A stretch of 5,691 nucleotides of DNA, taken from assembly GCA_009885185.1 (NCBI GenBank), contig VFLF01000648.1:1-5691 (forward strand), given 5' to 3'. Origin of the DNA: Nitrosomonadales bacterium (GTDB taxonomy: Bacteria > Pseudomonadota > Gammaproteobacteria > Burkholderiales > SG8-41). Made by a program: the position numbers and the translations under genes. Shown in pieces: positions 1-5,331 of the stretch; the stretch's first letter is position 1; every line of letters begins with the position of its first letter. Below the pieces are notes generated by a model that searched no databases, had not been told where the DNA came from, and was given only the letters and a program-made list of their open reading frames with translations.

Positions 1-191
1 CTGCCGGCCCAGTAGATGAGGTCACCCGCTGGATCCAGCAGATCGCGAGCGACGACCCAGCTTCTCCGCACGTCCCCGAATCCTCTGGCGAGACACACGT
101 CGAATCCCGACGCGAGCTCCTCCGCGGGCCGGGGGAACACTTGCACGTTGGGCAGCCGGAGCGTCTGGACGGCCAGCTCGAGGAAAGCGGC
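1..191 (-). CDS. rsmG: RsmG (GidB)-like 16S rRNA methyltransferase, internal/C-terminal fragment
   Basis: Reading the minus strand from about 191 down to 1 gives an uninterrupted frame of about 63 codons that runs off the window edge. Its sequence follows the C-terminal half of the RsmG fold in order: a basic/hydrophobic RAAFLELAV segment, LPNVQVF, a PAEEL acidic turn, [12 protein letters not shown] (the FDxxxxRaf strand and loop), then a tryptophan helix and [13 protein letters not shown]. This matches E. coli RsmG, recalled from memory, which has RFL, LENIEPV, VEEF, FDGVISRAF, a tryptophan helix, and PGEQGRFYALKG. RsmG methylates N7 of G527 in 16S rRNA using S-adenosylmethionine. The N-terminal SAM-binding glycine motif would lie beyond about 200, where the DNA instead encodes PstB on the other strand, so the gene is broken. 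The family call is by eye; another Rossmann methyltransferase is possible. Confidence 0.6.
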
Positions 192-200
192 TCTGGCCTG
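168..200. other. Probable chimeric or rearrangement junction between rsmG-like and pstB sequence
   Basis: Left of this interval the DNA makes family sense only on the minus strand (RsmG-like). Right of it the DNA makes sense only on the plus strand (PstB, from LEESG and LSGGQQQR onward). The two readings share the same codon boundaries and overlap for roughly 10-20 bases: CTC GAG GAA AGC reads LEES for PstB on the plus strand and AFLE for RsmG on the minus strand. The exact joint cannot be placed, and a short microhomology is possible. The plus-strand frame stays open to position 3, so an automatic caller could give PstB a false N-terminus. Confidence 0.55.
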
Positions 201-512
201 TCGGGCGGACAACAGCAGCGCCTGTGCATCGCGCGCGGCATCGCGGTCAAGCCGGAAATTTTGCTGCTGGACGAGCCGACCTCCGCGCTGGACCCGATCT
301 CCACCCTGCGCATCGAGGAACTGATCCACGATCTGAAAAAAGACTTTACCATCGTGATCGTGACGCACAACATGCAGCAGGCGGCGCGGGTATCCGATTA
401 CACGGCGTATATGTATCTGGGCGAGTTGGTCGAGTTTGATGAAACCGACACCATTTTCATCAGGCCGAAAAAGAAAGAAACCGAAGACTACATCACCGGC
501 CGATTTGGCTAA
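177..512 (+). CDS. pstB: Phosphate ABC transporter ATP-binding protein PstB, C-terminal part
   Basis: PstB is the cytoplasmic ATPase of the high-affinity phosphate importer PstSCAB. The visible part holds the ABC signature LSGGQQQR (198-221), Walker B ILLLDEP (258-278), the D-loop SALD (282-293) and the switch histidine in VTHN (366-368). It ends with [10 protein letters not shown], the characteristic PstB C-terminus. About 110 codons are recognisably PstB. The family is usually about 250-280 residues, so more than half, including Walker A and the Q-loop, is missing. This is not a simple edge truncation: the codons upstream of about 177 do not resemble PstB, although the frame stays open to position 3. 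The TTG at 141 is not a credible start. phoU begins 30 bases after the stop, so pstB is probably the last transporter gene of a pst-pho operon. Confidence 0.93.
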   Translation, partial: LEESGSGLSGGQQQRLCIARGIAVKPEILLLDEPTSALDPISTLRIEELIHDLKKDFTIVIVTHNMQQAARVSDYTAYMYLGELVEFDETDTIFIRPKKKETEDYITGRFG

Positions 513-542
513 ACGTAAGCAACGCACTCAACGGAATCTAAT

Positions 543-1247
543 ATGGCCATCAGCGATCACACGTCAAAACAGTTTGATGCCGATCTCGAGGATATCCGCT
601 CGCGCGTGCTGCAAATGGGCGGACTGGTCGAATCGCAGATCATGGCGGCGATCGACGGCTTGTCCACCGGCGGCGAGGAGATCATCAGCCGCGTGATCGA
701 CACCGAACGCCGCGTTAACAAGAATGAAAAGGAAATCGACGACGCTATCGTGCATGTCGTCGCGCGACGCCAACCTGCGGCCAGCGATTTGCGGTTGATC
801 ATGGGTGTATCGAAAATCGTCACTGACCTCGAGCGCATCGGCGATGAAGCGGAAAAAATCGCGCGCATGGCGCGGCAGATTTACGGCCGCGGCGCGCTGG
901 CGATTCCGCGCTCCATTGACGTGCGTCAGACCGGCAACAAGGCGGCGATGATGCTGCGTCGCGTGCTCGACGCCATGGCGCGGCTTGATGCGGTGGAAGC
1001 CGATAAAATCATCGCGGAAGACAAGCTGATCGATACGGAGTTTCGTGCCATCATGCGCCAGTTGATTACCTACATGATGGAAGACCCGCGCACCATCACC
1101 ACCGCGCTCGACATCGTGTGGACCGCCAAAGCCATTGAGCGTGTGGGCGACCACGCCAAGAACATCGCCGAGCAGGTGATCTACATTGTTCATGGCACCG
1201 ATGTGCGCCACACCGGCGTTGCCCCAGGGGCGGACGGTAACGCCTGA
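543..1247 (+). CDS. phoU: Phosphate signalling regulator PhoU
   Basis: PhoU is a cytoplasmic metal-binding helical protein that couples the Pst transporter to PhoR and represses the Pho response when phosphate is plentiful. The 234-residue product is close to the E. coli length of about 241. It shows the two tandem three-helix PhoU repeats. The first repeat carries ERIGDEAEKIA (residues 97-107) and the second ERVGDHAKNIAEQV (199-212), supplying the paired E/D residues (E97/D101 and E199/D203) that bind the metal cluster in the family. The C-terminal stretch IYIVHGTDVRH is also typical. The ATG at 543 has only a weak upstream purine patch (ACGGAA, about 10 bases before). The TGA overlaps the phoB ATG by one base (TGATG), which suggests translational coupling. 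It is complete with no sign of damage. Confidence 0.96.
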   Translation: MAISDHTSKQFDADLEDIRSRVLQMGGLVESQIMAAIDGLSTGGEEIISRVIDTERRVNKNEKEIDDAIVHVVARRQPAASDLRLIMGVSKIVTDLERIGDEAEKIARMARQIYGRGALAIPRSIDVRQTGNKAAMMLRRVLDAMARLDAVEADKIIAEDKLIDTEFRAIMRQLITYMMEDPRTITTALDIVWTAKAIERVGDHAKNIAEQVIYIVHGTDVRHTGVAPGADGNA

Positions 1248-1951
1248 TGGCGGCGCGCATACTTGTGGTGGAGGACGAACCGGCGGTGCAGGAGCTGATT
1301 CGCTATACGCTGGAGCAAGCGGGCATGGAGGCTTTTAGCGCGTCCAGCGCCGAGGACGCTTTGGCATCGCTGCGTGACGAGCTGCCCGACGCGGTGCTGA
1401 TCGACTGGATGCTGCCCAACAAATCGGGACTGGCTTTGGCCCGTGAATTGCGCGAGACCGAGCGCACGGCAGATCTACCGTTGATTATCGTTACCGCGCG
1501 CGGCGAAGAGGCCGACCGCGTCATGGGCCTCGATCAGGGCGCCGACGATTACGTGGTCAAGCCTTTTAGTCCGCGTGAATTGATTGCGCGCATTCAGGCT
1601 GTGCTGCGCCGCCGTGCGCCGCACGCTTCGGACGCGGAGTTAACTGCAGGCAGTCTCACGCTCAACCCGGTGAGCCATGAGGTGATGTTAAACGGCAAGG
1701 CCGTCGAGCTCGGGCCAACGGAATTTCGCCTGCTGCATTTTTTTCTGGCGCATCCCGAACGCGTCTACTCCCGCTCGCAACTGCTCGATCAGGTGTGGGG
1801 CGACCACGTGTTTATCGAAGAGCGCACAGTGGATGTGCATATTCGCCGGCTGCGCGTGGCCTTGGGTGACAGTGGCGACGAGGGCGAAGACCTGATCCGC
1901 ACCGTGCGCGGATCGGGTTACAAACTGTCGGCGCTTGCTAAAGCACATTGA
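1247..1951 (+). CDS. phoB: Phosphate regulon response regulator PhoB
   Basis: PhoB is an OmpR-family response regulator that binds Pho boxes and activates phosphate-starvation genes once phosphorylated by PhoR. The 234-residue protein starts with a receiver domain of about 120 residues: the acidic pocket E9/D10, the phosphoacceptor D53 in LIDWMLP (the same position as in E. coli PhoB), T83 in VTARG, and K105 in the VKPFSPREL loop. A winged-helix DNA-binding domain occupies roughly 130-232, with TEFRLLHFFL, a recognition-helix region ERTVDVHIRRLR and the wing RTVRGSGYKL. It overlaps phoU by one base and precedes phoR by 58 bases. PhoB is favoured over other OmpR-type regulators because of the pst/phoU/phoR context and the D-W-M-L-P phosphorylation motif. 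Confidence 0.96.
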   Translation: MAARILVVEDEPAVQELIRYTLEQAGMEAFSASSAEDALASLRDELPDAVLIDWMLPNKSGLALARELRETERTADLPLIIVTARGEEADRVMGLDQGADDYVVKPFSPRELIARIQAVLRRRAPHASDAELTAGSLTLNPVSHEVMLNGKAVELGPTEFRLLHFFLAHPERVYSRSQLLDQVWGDHVFIEERTVDVHIRRLRVALGDSGDEGEDLIRTVRGSGYKLSALAKAH

Positions 1952-1970
1952 ACGGCGGCTCACTAAACGG

Positions 1971-1987
1971 CGGCGATATAATCGCCG
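1971..1987 (+). promoter_or_regulatory. Perfect 7-bp hairpin containing TATAAT in the phoB-phoR spacer
   Basis: CGGCGAT (1971-1977) and ATCGCCG (1981-1987) form a perfect stem with a three-base loop. The centre spells TATAAT (1977-1982), an exact sigma70 -10 hexamer. The only TTG-type -35 candidate, TTGAAC at 1948-1953, is 23 bases upstream and too distant; there is no extended -10 TG. AACGGCGG also occurs twice just upstream (1951-1958 with A1951 from the stop, and 1966-1973). No T-run follows, so it is not a classical terminator. It could be an internal phoR promoter, an mRNA processing or attenuation hairpin, or chance. A modest AAGG purine stretch at 1995-1998 may serve as the phoR ribosome binding site. 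Confidence 0.3.
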
Positions 1988-2009
1988 TGTGCAATAAGGC
2001 GCCCGCTCC

Positions 2010-3341
2010 ATGATGCCGGTCTGGTTCTCCCTCTCCCTGAAGTTTTTCGTCATCACCCTGGTGGGGCTGTTGGTGGGCGCGTGGCATGGGGCGCCGGCGG
2101 GCTTGGCCGTCGCGTGCGTGGGCTTGCTGCTGGTGCATGTCATTCATGTATATCAACTCACGCGTCTGGAGCGCTGGCTGAAGGCACCTCACGCGGATGA
2201 CGTGCCCGATGCGTGGGGCGCTTGGGGCGAGGTGTTCGCGGGGATTTACCGCACACTGCGGCTGGAAAGCAAAAAACACGAAACCATTACCCGCGAACTC
2301 GATCTGTTCATGCAGGCCGCCCAAGCGCTGCCCGGCGGCATCGTCATGCTCGACAGCGGTGATCAACTGCTGTGGTGCAACGATACCGCGGCGGAGCAAT
2401 TGGGTTTGCGGCTGCAAAGCGATTATGGACTGCGCATCACCAATATCGTGCGCGTGTCGCGGCTGGCGGCGTTTTTGCATAATGCGCAGCCCGCAGAAAC
2501 GCTCGACCATCGCCCCGTGCATAACCCCGGCCAAGTACTGTCGCTCAAGGCGATACCCTTCAGTGATGGCCGCAAGCTGCTGGTGAGTTTTGATATCACG
2601 CAGATCGAGCGCGCCGACACCACGCGCCGCGACTTCATCGCCAACGTGTCGCACGAACTGCGCACGCCGCTGACGGTGATCCATGGATTTCTCGAGCACA
2701 TGAACGAAGCCCCGGTGGCGCCCGCCGAACAGGCGCGCCGCCACATCGCGCTGATGGTGCAGCAGTCGAACCGCATGTTAAAGCTGGTGGACGATCTGCT
2801 GATGCTGTCGCGGCTGGAAGGCGGCGATGCGCCGCGTCGCGAGGAACGCGTGGATATCCACGCGATGCTGCAGGCGCTGGCGGATGACGCGCGCGCGCTG
2901 AGCGCCGGCCTGCACACCATCGACATACAAGTGGCGCCGGACGCATTTATTACCGGCGCTGCCGATGAACTAGGCAGCGCCTTCGGCAATCTGGTGAGCA
3001 ATGCGGTGCGCTACACACAGCCGGGCGGGCGCGTCACGCTCGCCTGGCGGGTTGACGATCAGGGCCGCGGCATCTTCAGCGTAGCCGACACCGGCATCGG
3101 CATCGCCGCCGAACATATCCCGCGGCTCACCGAACGCTTTTATCGCGTCGATCGCGGGCGCTCGCGCGAAACCGGCGGCACCGGATTAGGTCTCGCCATT
3201 GTCAAACACGTGCTGCTGCGCCATCAGGCGAAGCTGGAAATTCAATCCGAGCCCGGCGCGGGCAGTGAGTTTCGTATGGTTTTTCCCCTATGGCGCGGCG
3301 TCATCGATAACCAGGCGCAGCGGGATGCGGATGCGGCGTGA
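2010..3341 (+). CDS. phoR: Phosphate regulon sensor histidine kinase PhoR
   Basis: PhoR is the inner-membrane kinase/phosphatase that controls PhoB according to Pst-PhoU status. The 443-residue protein (E. coli about 431) begins with two closely spaced membrane segments at about 8-25 and 29-49, with almost no periplasmic loop, as expected for PhoR. A charged linker and a PAS domain follow (about 95-200, including LPGGIVMLDSGDQLLWCN). The dimerisation/phosphoacceptor helix has H215 in NVSHELRTPL. The ATPase domain shows the N box with N331 in GNLVSNAVRY, the G1 box DTGIGI starting at D360, the F box FYRVD and the G2 box GGTGLGLAIV. Two adjacent ATGs start the gene (2010 and 2013); either could be used. 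The order phoU-phoB-phoR on one strand supports one operon. Confidence 0.96.
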   Translation: MMPVWFSLSLKFFVITLVGLLVGAWHGAPAGLAVACVGLLLVHVIHVYQLTRLERWLKAPHADDVPDAWGAWGEVFAGIYRTLRLESKKHETITRELDLFMQAAQALPGGIVMLDSGDQLLWCNDTAAEQLGLRLQSDYGLRITNIVRVSRLAAFLHNAQPAETLDHRPVHNPGQVLSLKAIPFSDGRKLLVSFDITQIERADTTRRDFIANVSHELRTPLTVIHGFLEHMNEAPVAPAEQARRHIALMVQQSNRMLKLVDDLLMLSRLEGGDAPRREERVDIHAMLQALADDARALSAGLHTIDIQVAPDAFITGAADELGSAFGNLVSNAVRYTQPGGRVTLAWRVDDQGRGIFSVADTGIGIAAEHIPRLTERFYRVDRGRSRETGGTGLGLAIVKHVLLRHQAKLEIQSEPGAGSEFRMVFPLWRGVIDNQAQRDADAA

Positions 3342-3369
3342 TTGTATAAGTATTTGTTTAAAATATTAT
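3342..3369 (+). promoter_or_regulatory. Candidate sigma70-type promoter for arsC
   Basis: The phoR-arsC spacer has a sharply AT-rich run (3341-3375) inside a GC-rich region. TTGTAT (3342-3347) and TATTAT (3364-3369, five of six -10 bases) are separated by 16 bases and lie 30-60 bases before the arsC ATG. The -35 matches only its first three bases. A promoter here would let arsC be expressed apart from the pst-pho operon. No convincing Pho box or ArsR operator is visible. The call rests on base composition and hexamer matching only. Confidence 0.35.
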
Positions 3370-3400
3370 TTTTAATCGCTCGATCTGCGTTCCATCACCT

Positions 3401-3934
3401 ATGACCAGCCCGCTGAACATCTTGTTTGTCTGCACCGGCAACAGCGCGCGCTCGATACTCGGCGAGGCGCTGGCGACCGCCCTGTCGCACGGCCGCCTGC
3501 GTGGCTACTCGGCGGGCTCGCATCCCGGCGGCAAGGTCAATCCGTTCGCCGCCGAGTTGTGCGCCGACATGAACTACCCCGCCGACAATCTGCGCTCGAA
3601 ATCATGGGATGAATTCAGCGTGCCCGGCGCGCCGGTGATGGATTTGATCGTCACCGTGTGCGATAGCGCGGCGGGCGAAGCGTGCCCGGTATGGTTGGGC
3701 CATCCCGCCACCGCGCACTGGGGTTTGCCCGACCCCGCGGCGGTCACCGGCAGCGATGCCGACAAGCGCGCCGCGTTTCGTGCGATACGTGATGCGATGG
3801 CTAAGCGTATTGAGATGTTGCTGGCGTTCCCTTTTGAAAACATGACGATCGATGAACGGCGCGCGGCCATGCGCCGCATCGGTGAGACGGCAGTGCTGGG
3901 TGCGGCGACGGAAAAATTGTTTCCATCTCGATAA
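3401..3934 (+). CDS. arsC: Arsenate reductase ArsC, low-molecular-weight phosphatase-like (thioredoxin type)
   Basis: This cytoplasmic enzyme would reduce arsenate to arsenite through a cysteine relay. The 177-residue protein has the phosphatase-type loop C11-TGNSA-R17 right after the first strand (NILFV), SAGSHP, and the general-acid loop LPDPA (D111). Beyond those it carries the arsenate-specific cysteines C87 and C95 in TVCDSAAGEAC followed by PVW. These cysteines and the HWGLPDP stretch separate it from plain tyrosine phosphatases. The C87-C95 spacing is eight residues, one more than the Cys82-Cys89 pair of the S. aureus enzyme, as I recall it. The electron donor (thioredoxin or glutaredoxin) cannot be decided from sequence. 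The ATG at 3401 lacks a clear Shine-Dalgarno; it is chosen because the catalytic loop follows at the expected distance. The AqpS-like gene downstream supports an arsenic role. Confidence 0.92.
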   Translation: MTSPLNILFVCTGNSARSILGEALATALSHGRLRGYSAGSHPGGKVNPFAAELCADMNYPADNLRSKSWDEFSVPGAPVMDLIVTVCDSAAGEACPVWLGHPATAHWGLPDPAAVTGSDADKRAAFRAIRDAMAKRIEMLLAFPFENMTIDERRAAMRRIGETAVLGAATEKLFPSR

Positions 3935-3962
3935 AGTTTCAAAATGAAGACCCCTCCTCCCG

Positions 3963-4075
3963 CCGTCATTCTGACGCAGGCCAGAATCCAGTTCGAGCAA
4001 TCATGCGAAGCATCATTAATAATGATCCTTCGGATCGAGTGACAAGCTGGATTCTGGCCTGCGCCAGAATGACGG
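3963..4075. repeat. 113-bp near-palindromic repeat element (dRS3/REP-like, possibly a MITE)
   Basis: Two 29-base arms, 3963-3991 and 4047-4075, are inverted copies with one mismatch (A3974 against C4064). Each arm is itself a small palindrome, ATTCTG-N8-CAGAAT (3968-3987 and 4051-4070). That is the same 6+8+6 layout as the neisserial dRS3 repeat ATTCCC-N8-GGGAAT. The 55-base centre contains another hairpin, 4006-4032: CGAAG/CTTCG, then a C:C mismatch, then ATCATT/AATGAT around a loop AAT. The whole element can fold into one long cruciform or RNA hairpin. There is no transposase gene and no clear target duplication. It lies between arsC and the channel gene and could attenuate or stabilise their joint transcript; no T-run follows, so a classical terminator is unlikely. 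Confidence 0.9.
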
Positions 4076-4122
4076 ATTAGGGACTTCGGTTCCTGTGGTC
4101 CCCGGCTGAACAGATAACAAAA

Positions 4123-4773
4123 GTGAACATTCCTGCATCCCAACGTGTCGCCGCCGAATTCGCCGGTACCGCCCTGCTGCTGGCCATCGTGGTCGGCTCC
4201 GGCATCATGGGCGAGACGCTTGCGGGTGGTAACGCCGCCATCGCATTACTCGGCAATTCCATTGCCACCGGCGCGGGGCTGTATGTCCTGATTACCGTGC
4301 TCGGTCCGATCTCCGGCGCGCACTTTAATCCCGTGGTGTCGCTCACCTTTTGGCGTACCGGTGAACTCTCGCTGGGATTGCTGGCGGCGTATGTGGTTGC
4401 GCAAGTGTGCGGTGGCGTCATTGGCGTGTGGCTCACGCACGCGATGTTTGATCTGCCGCTGATGCAGTTCTCCACCAAAGTGCGCAGCGGCATCCCGCAA
4501 TGGATCTCAGAAGTGCTTGCCACCGGCGTGCTGCTCGCCACCATACACCTGGGACTGCGCCACGCCGCGGATCGCGTGCCGCTGCTGGTGGCGTTGATCG
4601 TCACCGCGGGTTACTGGTTTACCGCGAGCACCTTTTTTGCCAATCCGGCGGTGACGATGGCGCGCGCCTTCAGCAACACCTTTGCCGGCATCCAGCCGGC
4701 GGATGTCGCGGCATTTATAGCGGCGCAGTTAATCGCGGGTGCTGCGGCGTGCGTTTGGTTGCGTCCGCGTTAG
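4123..4773 (+). CDS. aqpS: Aquaporin-family channel, AqpS-like, probable arsenite exit channel
   Basis: This 216-residue inner-membrane protein has the six-helix, two-half-helix aquaporin layout: membrane segments at about 9-28, 36-60, 84-104, 126-145, 152-172 and 195-212. The first pore loop is SGAHFNPVV, with NPV in place of NPA (69-71). The second is FFANPAVTMARAF (NPA at 174-176). The residue after the second NPA is V177, where canonical aquaporins have the selectivity-filter arginine, which suggests a wider pore. Aquaporins of this type occur in ars operons, for example aqpS in Sinorhizobium meliloti, where arsenite made by ArsC leaves the cell down its gradient. Translation probably starts at the GTG (4123) because the first ATG, at 4207, would remove helix 1; no good Shine-Dalgarno is visible. 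Function as an arsenite channel is inferred from arsC next door; glycerol or water transport cannot be excluded. Confidence 0.82.
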   Translation: MNIPASQRVAAEFAGTALLLAIVVGSGIMGETLAGGNAAIALLGNSIATGAGLYVLITVLGPISGAHFNPVVSLTFWRTGELSLGLLAAYVVAQVCGGVIGVWLTHAMFDLPLMQFSTKVRSGIPQWISEVLATGVLLATIHLGLRHAADRVPLLVALIVTAGYWFTASTFFANPAVTMARAFSNTFAGIQPADVAAFIAAQLIAGAAACVWLRPR

Positions 4774-4793
4774 CCGGGCGCGCGTCCCCGTGA

Positions 4794-5297
4794 TCACCGT
4801 GCAGGCGTAGCGGCGCGGTATGCGGCAATCGCGCGCGCCAGATCGTGATACGCCTCGCAGTGCGAGGGCGCGCGGCATAACCGTTCGAGAGTCGCAAGGT
4901 GCTCCACGGCCATGACCAGATTTCCGGCCATGAGGTAGGCTTCGCCGATGTATTCGTGCGTGCCGCGATGCGAGGGGTCGAGTTCCAGCGCGCGGCGATA
5001 GCTCGCGAACGCGCGTTCAAGATTGCGTTGCTTGCGATAGGCATAGCCGAGCAAATTGAAGACATCGGCGCTGTCGTGGTGTTTGGCTGCCGCGCGTTCC
5101 AGCGCGGCGACGGCCACCGCCCAATCTTCGGACTTAACCGCCGCAAAGCCTTGATTGAAATCCACATCACCCACCGGCGCGGCGGCAGTTGGTTCGCCAT
5201 AGATGGCCCGCGCGGGCGCGGCAAAAAGCGCCGAGGCGATCAGCAAGACCCAAAGCGCCGTGACGTAACGGCGGGCGCCGGGAAATATCATAAGCAT
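4794..5297 (-). CDS. Small secreted TPR-repeat protein, probably periplasmic
   Basis: The 167-residue product begins with a probable Sec signal peptide: arginines at 9-10, a hydrophobic core of about 12-26, and an AxA-type site around APARA before I32. The mature part contains two clear tetratricopeptide repeats, about 76-109 (ADVFNLLGYAYRKQRNLERAFASYRRAL region) and 110-140 (HEYIGEAYLMAGN region), probably preceded by a degenerate one at 45-72. It ends with a helix and the cysteine pair C141/C147 in CRAPSHC, which could form a disulfide. TPR domains bind proteins; no catalytic residues are visible. The start may be M1 (5297) or M3 (5291); neither has a good ribosome binding site. It lies 34 bases downstream of the phoX-like gene on the same strand, so they are probably co-transcribed. 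It converges with aqpS, leaving only 20 bases between the stops. Specific function is unknown. Confidence 0.82.
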   Translation of the reverse strand: MLMIFPGARRYVTALWVLLIASALFAAPARAIYGEPTAAAPVGDVDFNQGFAAVKSEDWAVAVAALERAAAKHHDSADVFNLLGYAYRKQRNLERAFASYRRALELDPSHRGTHEYIGEAYLMAGNLVMAVEHLATLERLCRAPSHCEAYHDLARAIAAYRAATPAR

Positions 5298-5331
5298 ATG
5301 TTTTTATTAATATTTTTATGTATCTACCAGA
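5298..5331 (-). other. AT-rich spacer between the phoX-like and TPR genes
   Basis: This 34-bp spacer is strongly AT-rich compared with the flanking genes and contains two copies of TTTTTAT (5301-5307 and 5313-5319, plus-strand reading). On the minus strand it becomes an A-rich leader directly before the TPR start and contains no Shine-Dalgarno. It has no strong hairpin to end the phoX-like transcript. It may act as an A-rich translation enhancer or a weak promoter, but nothing decisive is visible. Confidence 0.3.

Noticed and set aside
141..176. TTG at 141 as a start codon for a short PstB-like protein
   Set aside because: It would produce a protein without Walker A, and the codons from 141 to 176 do not resemble PstB; the frame merely happens to be open opposite the rsmG-like fragment.
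564..1211. Long minus-strand open frame opposite phoU
   Set aside because: It is antisense to a complete, motif-bearing PhoU; its product has no recognisable domain and is typical of open shadow frames in GC-rich DNA.
1938..2744. Long minus-strand frame opposite the start of phoR
   Set aside because: Composition is rich in H, R and Q with no family motifs, and the opposing strand encodes the well-supported PhoR membrane and PAS regions.
3342..3364. TTG-type repeats (TTGTATA at 3342 and TTGTTTA at 3354) as a Pho box upstream of arsC
   Set aside because: The repeats are offset by 12 rather than 11 bases and match the CTGTCAT half-site only at the TGT core, so random AT-rich sequence explains them equally well.
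4786..4800. Palindrome GTGATCAC (4790-4797) as a bidirectional terminator between aqpS and the TPR gene
   Set aside because: It has no loop and no T-tract, and it overlaps the TPR stop codon; an 8-base palindrome here is not significant.
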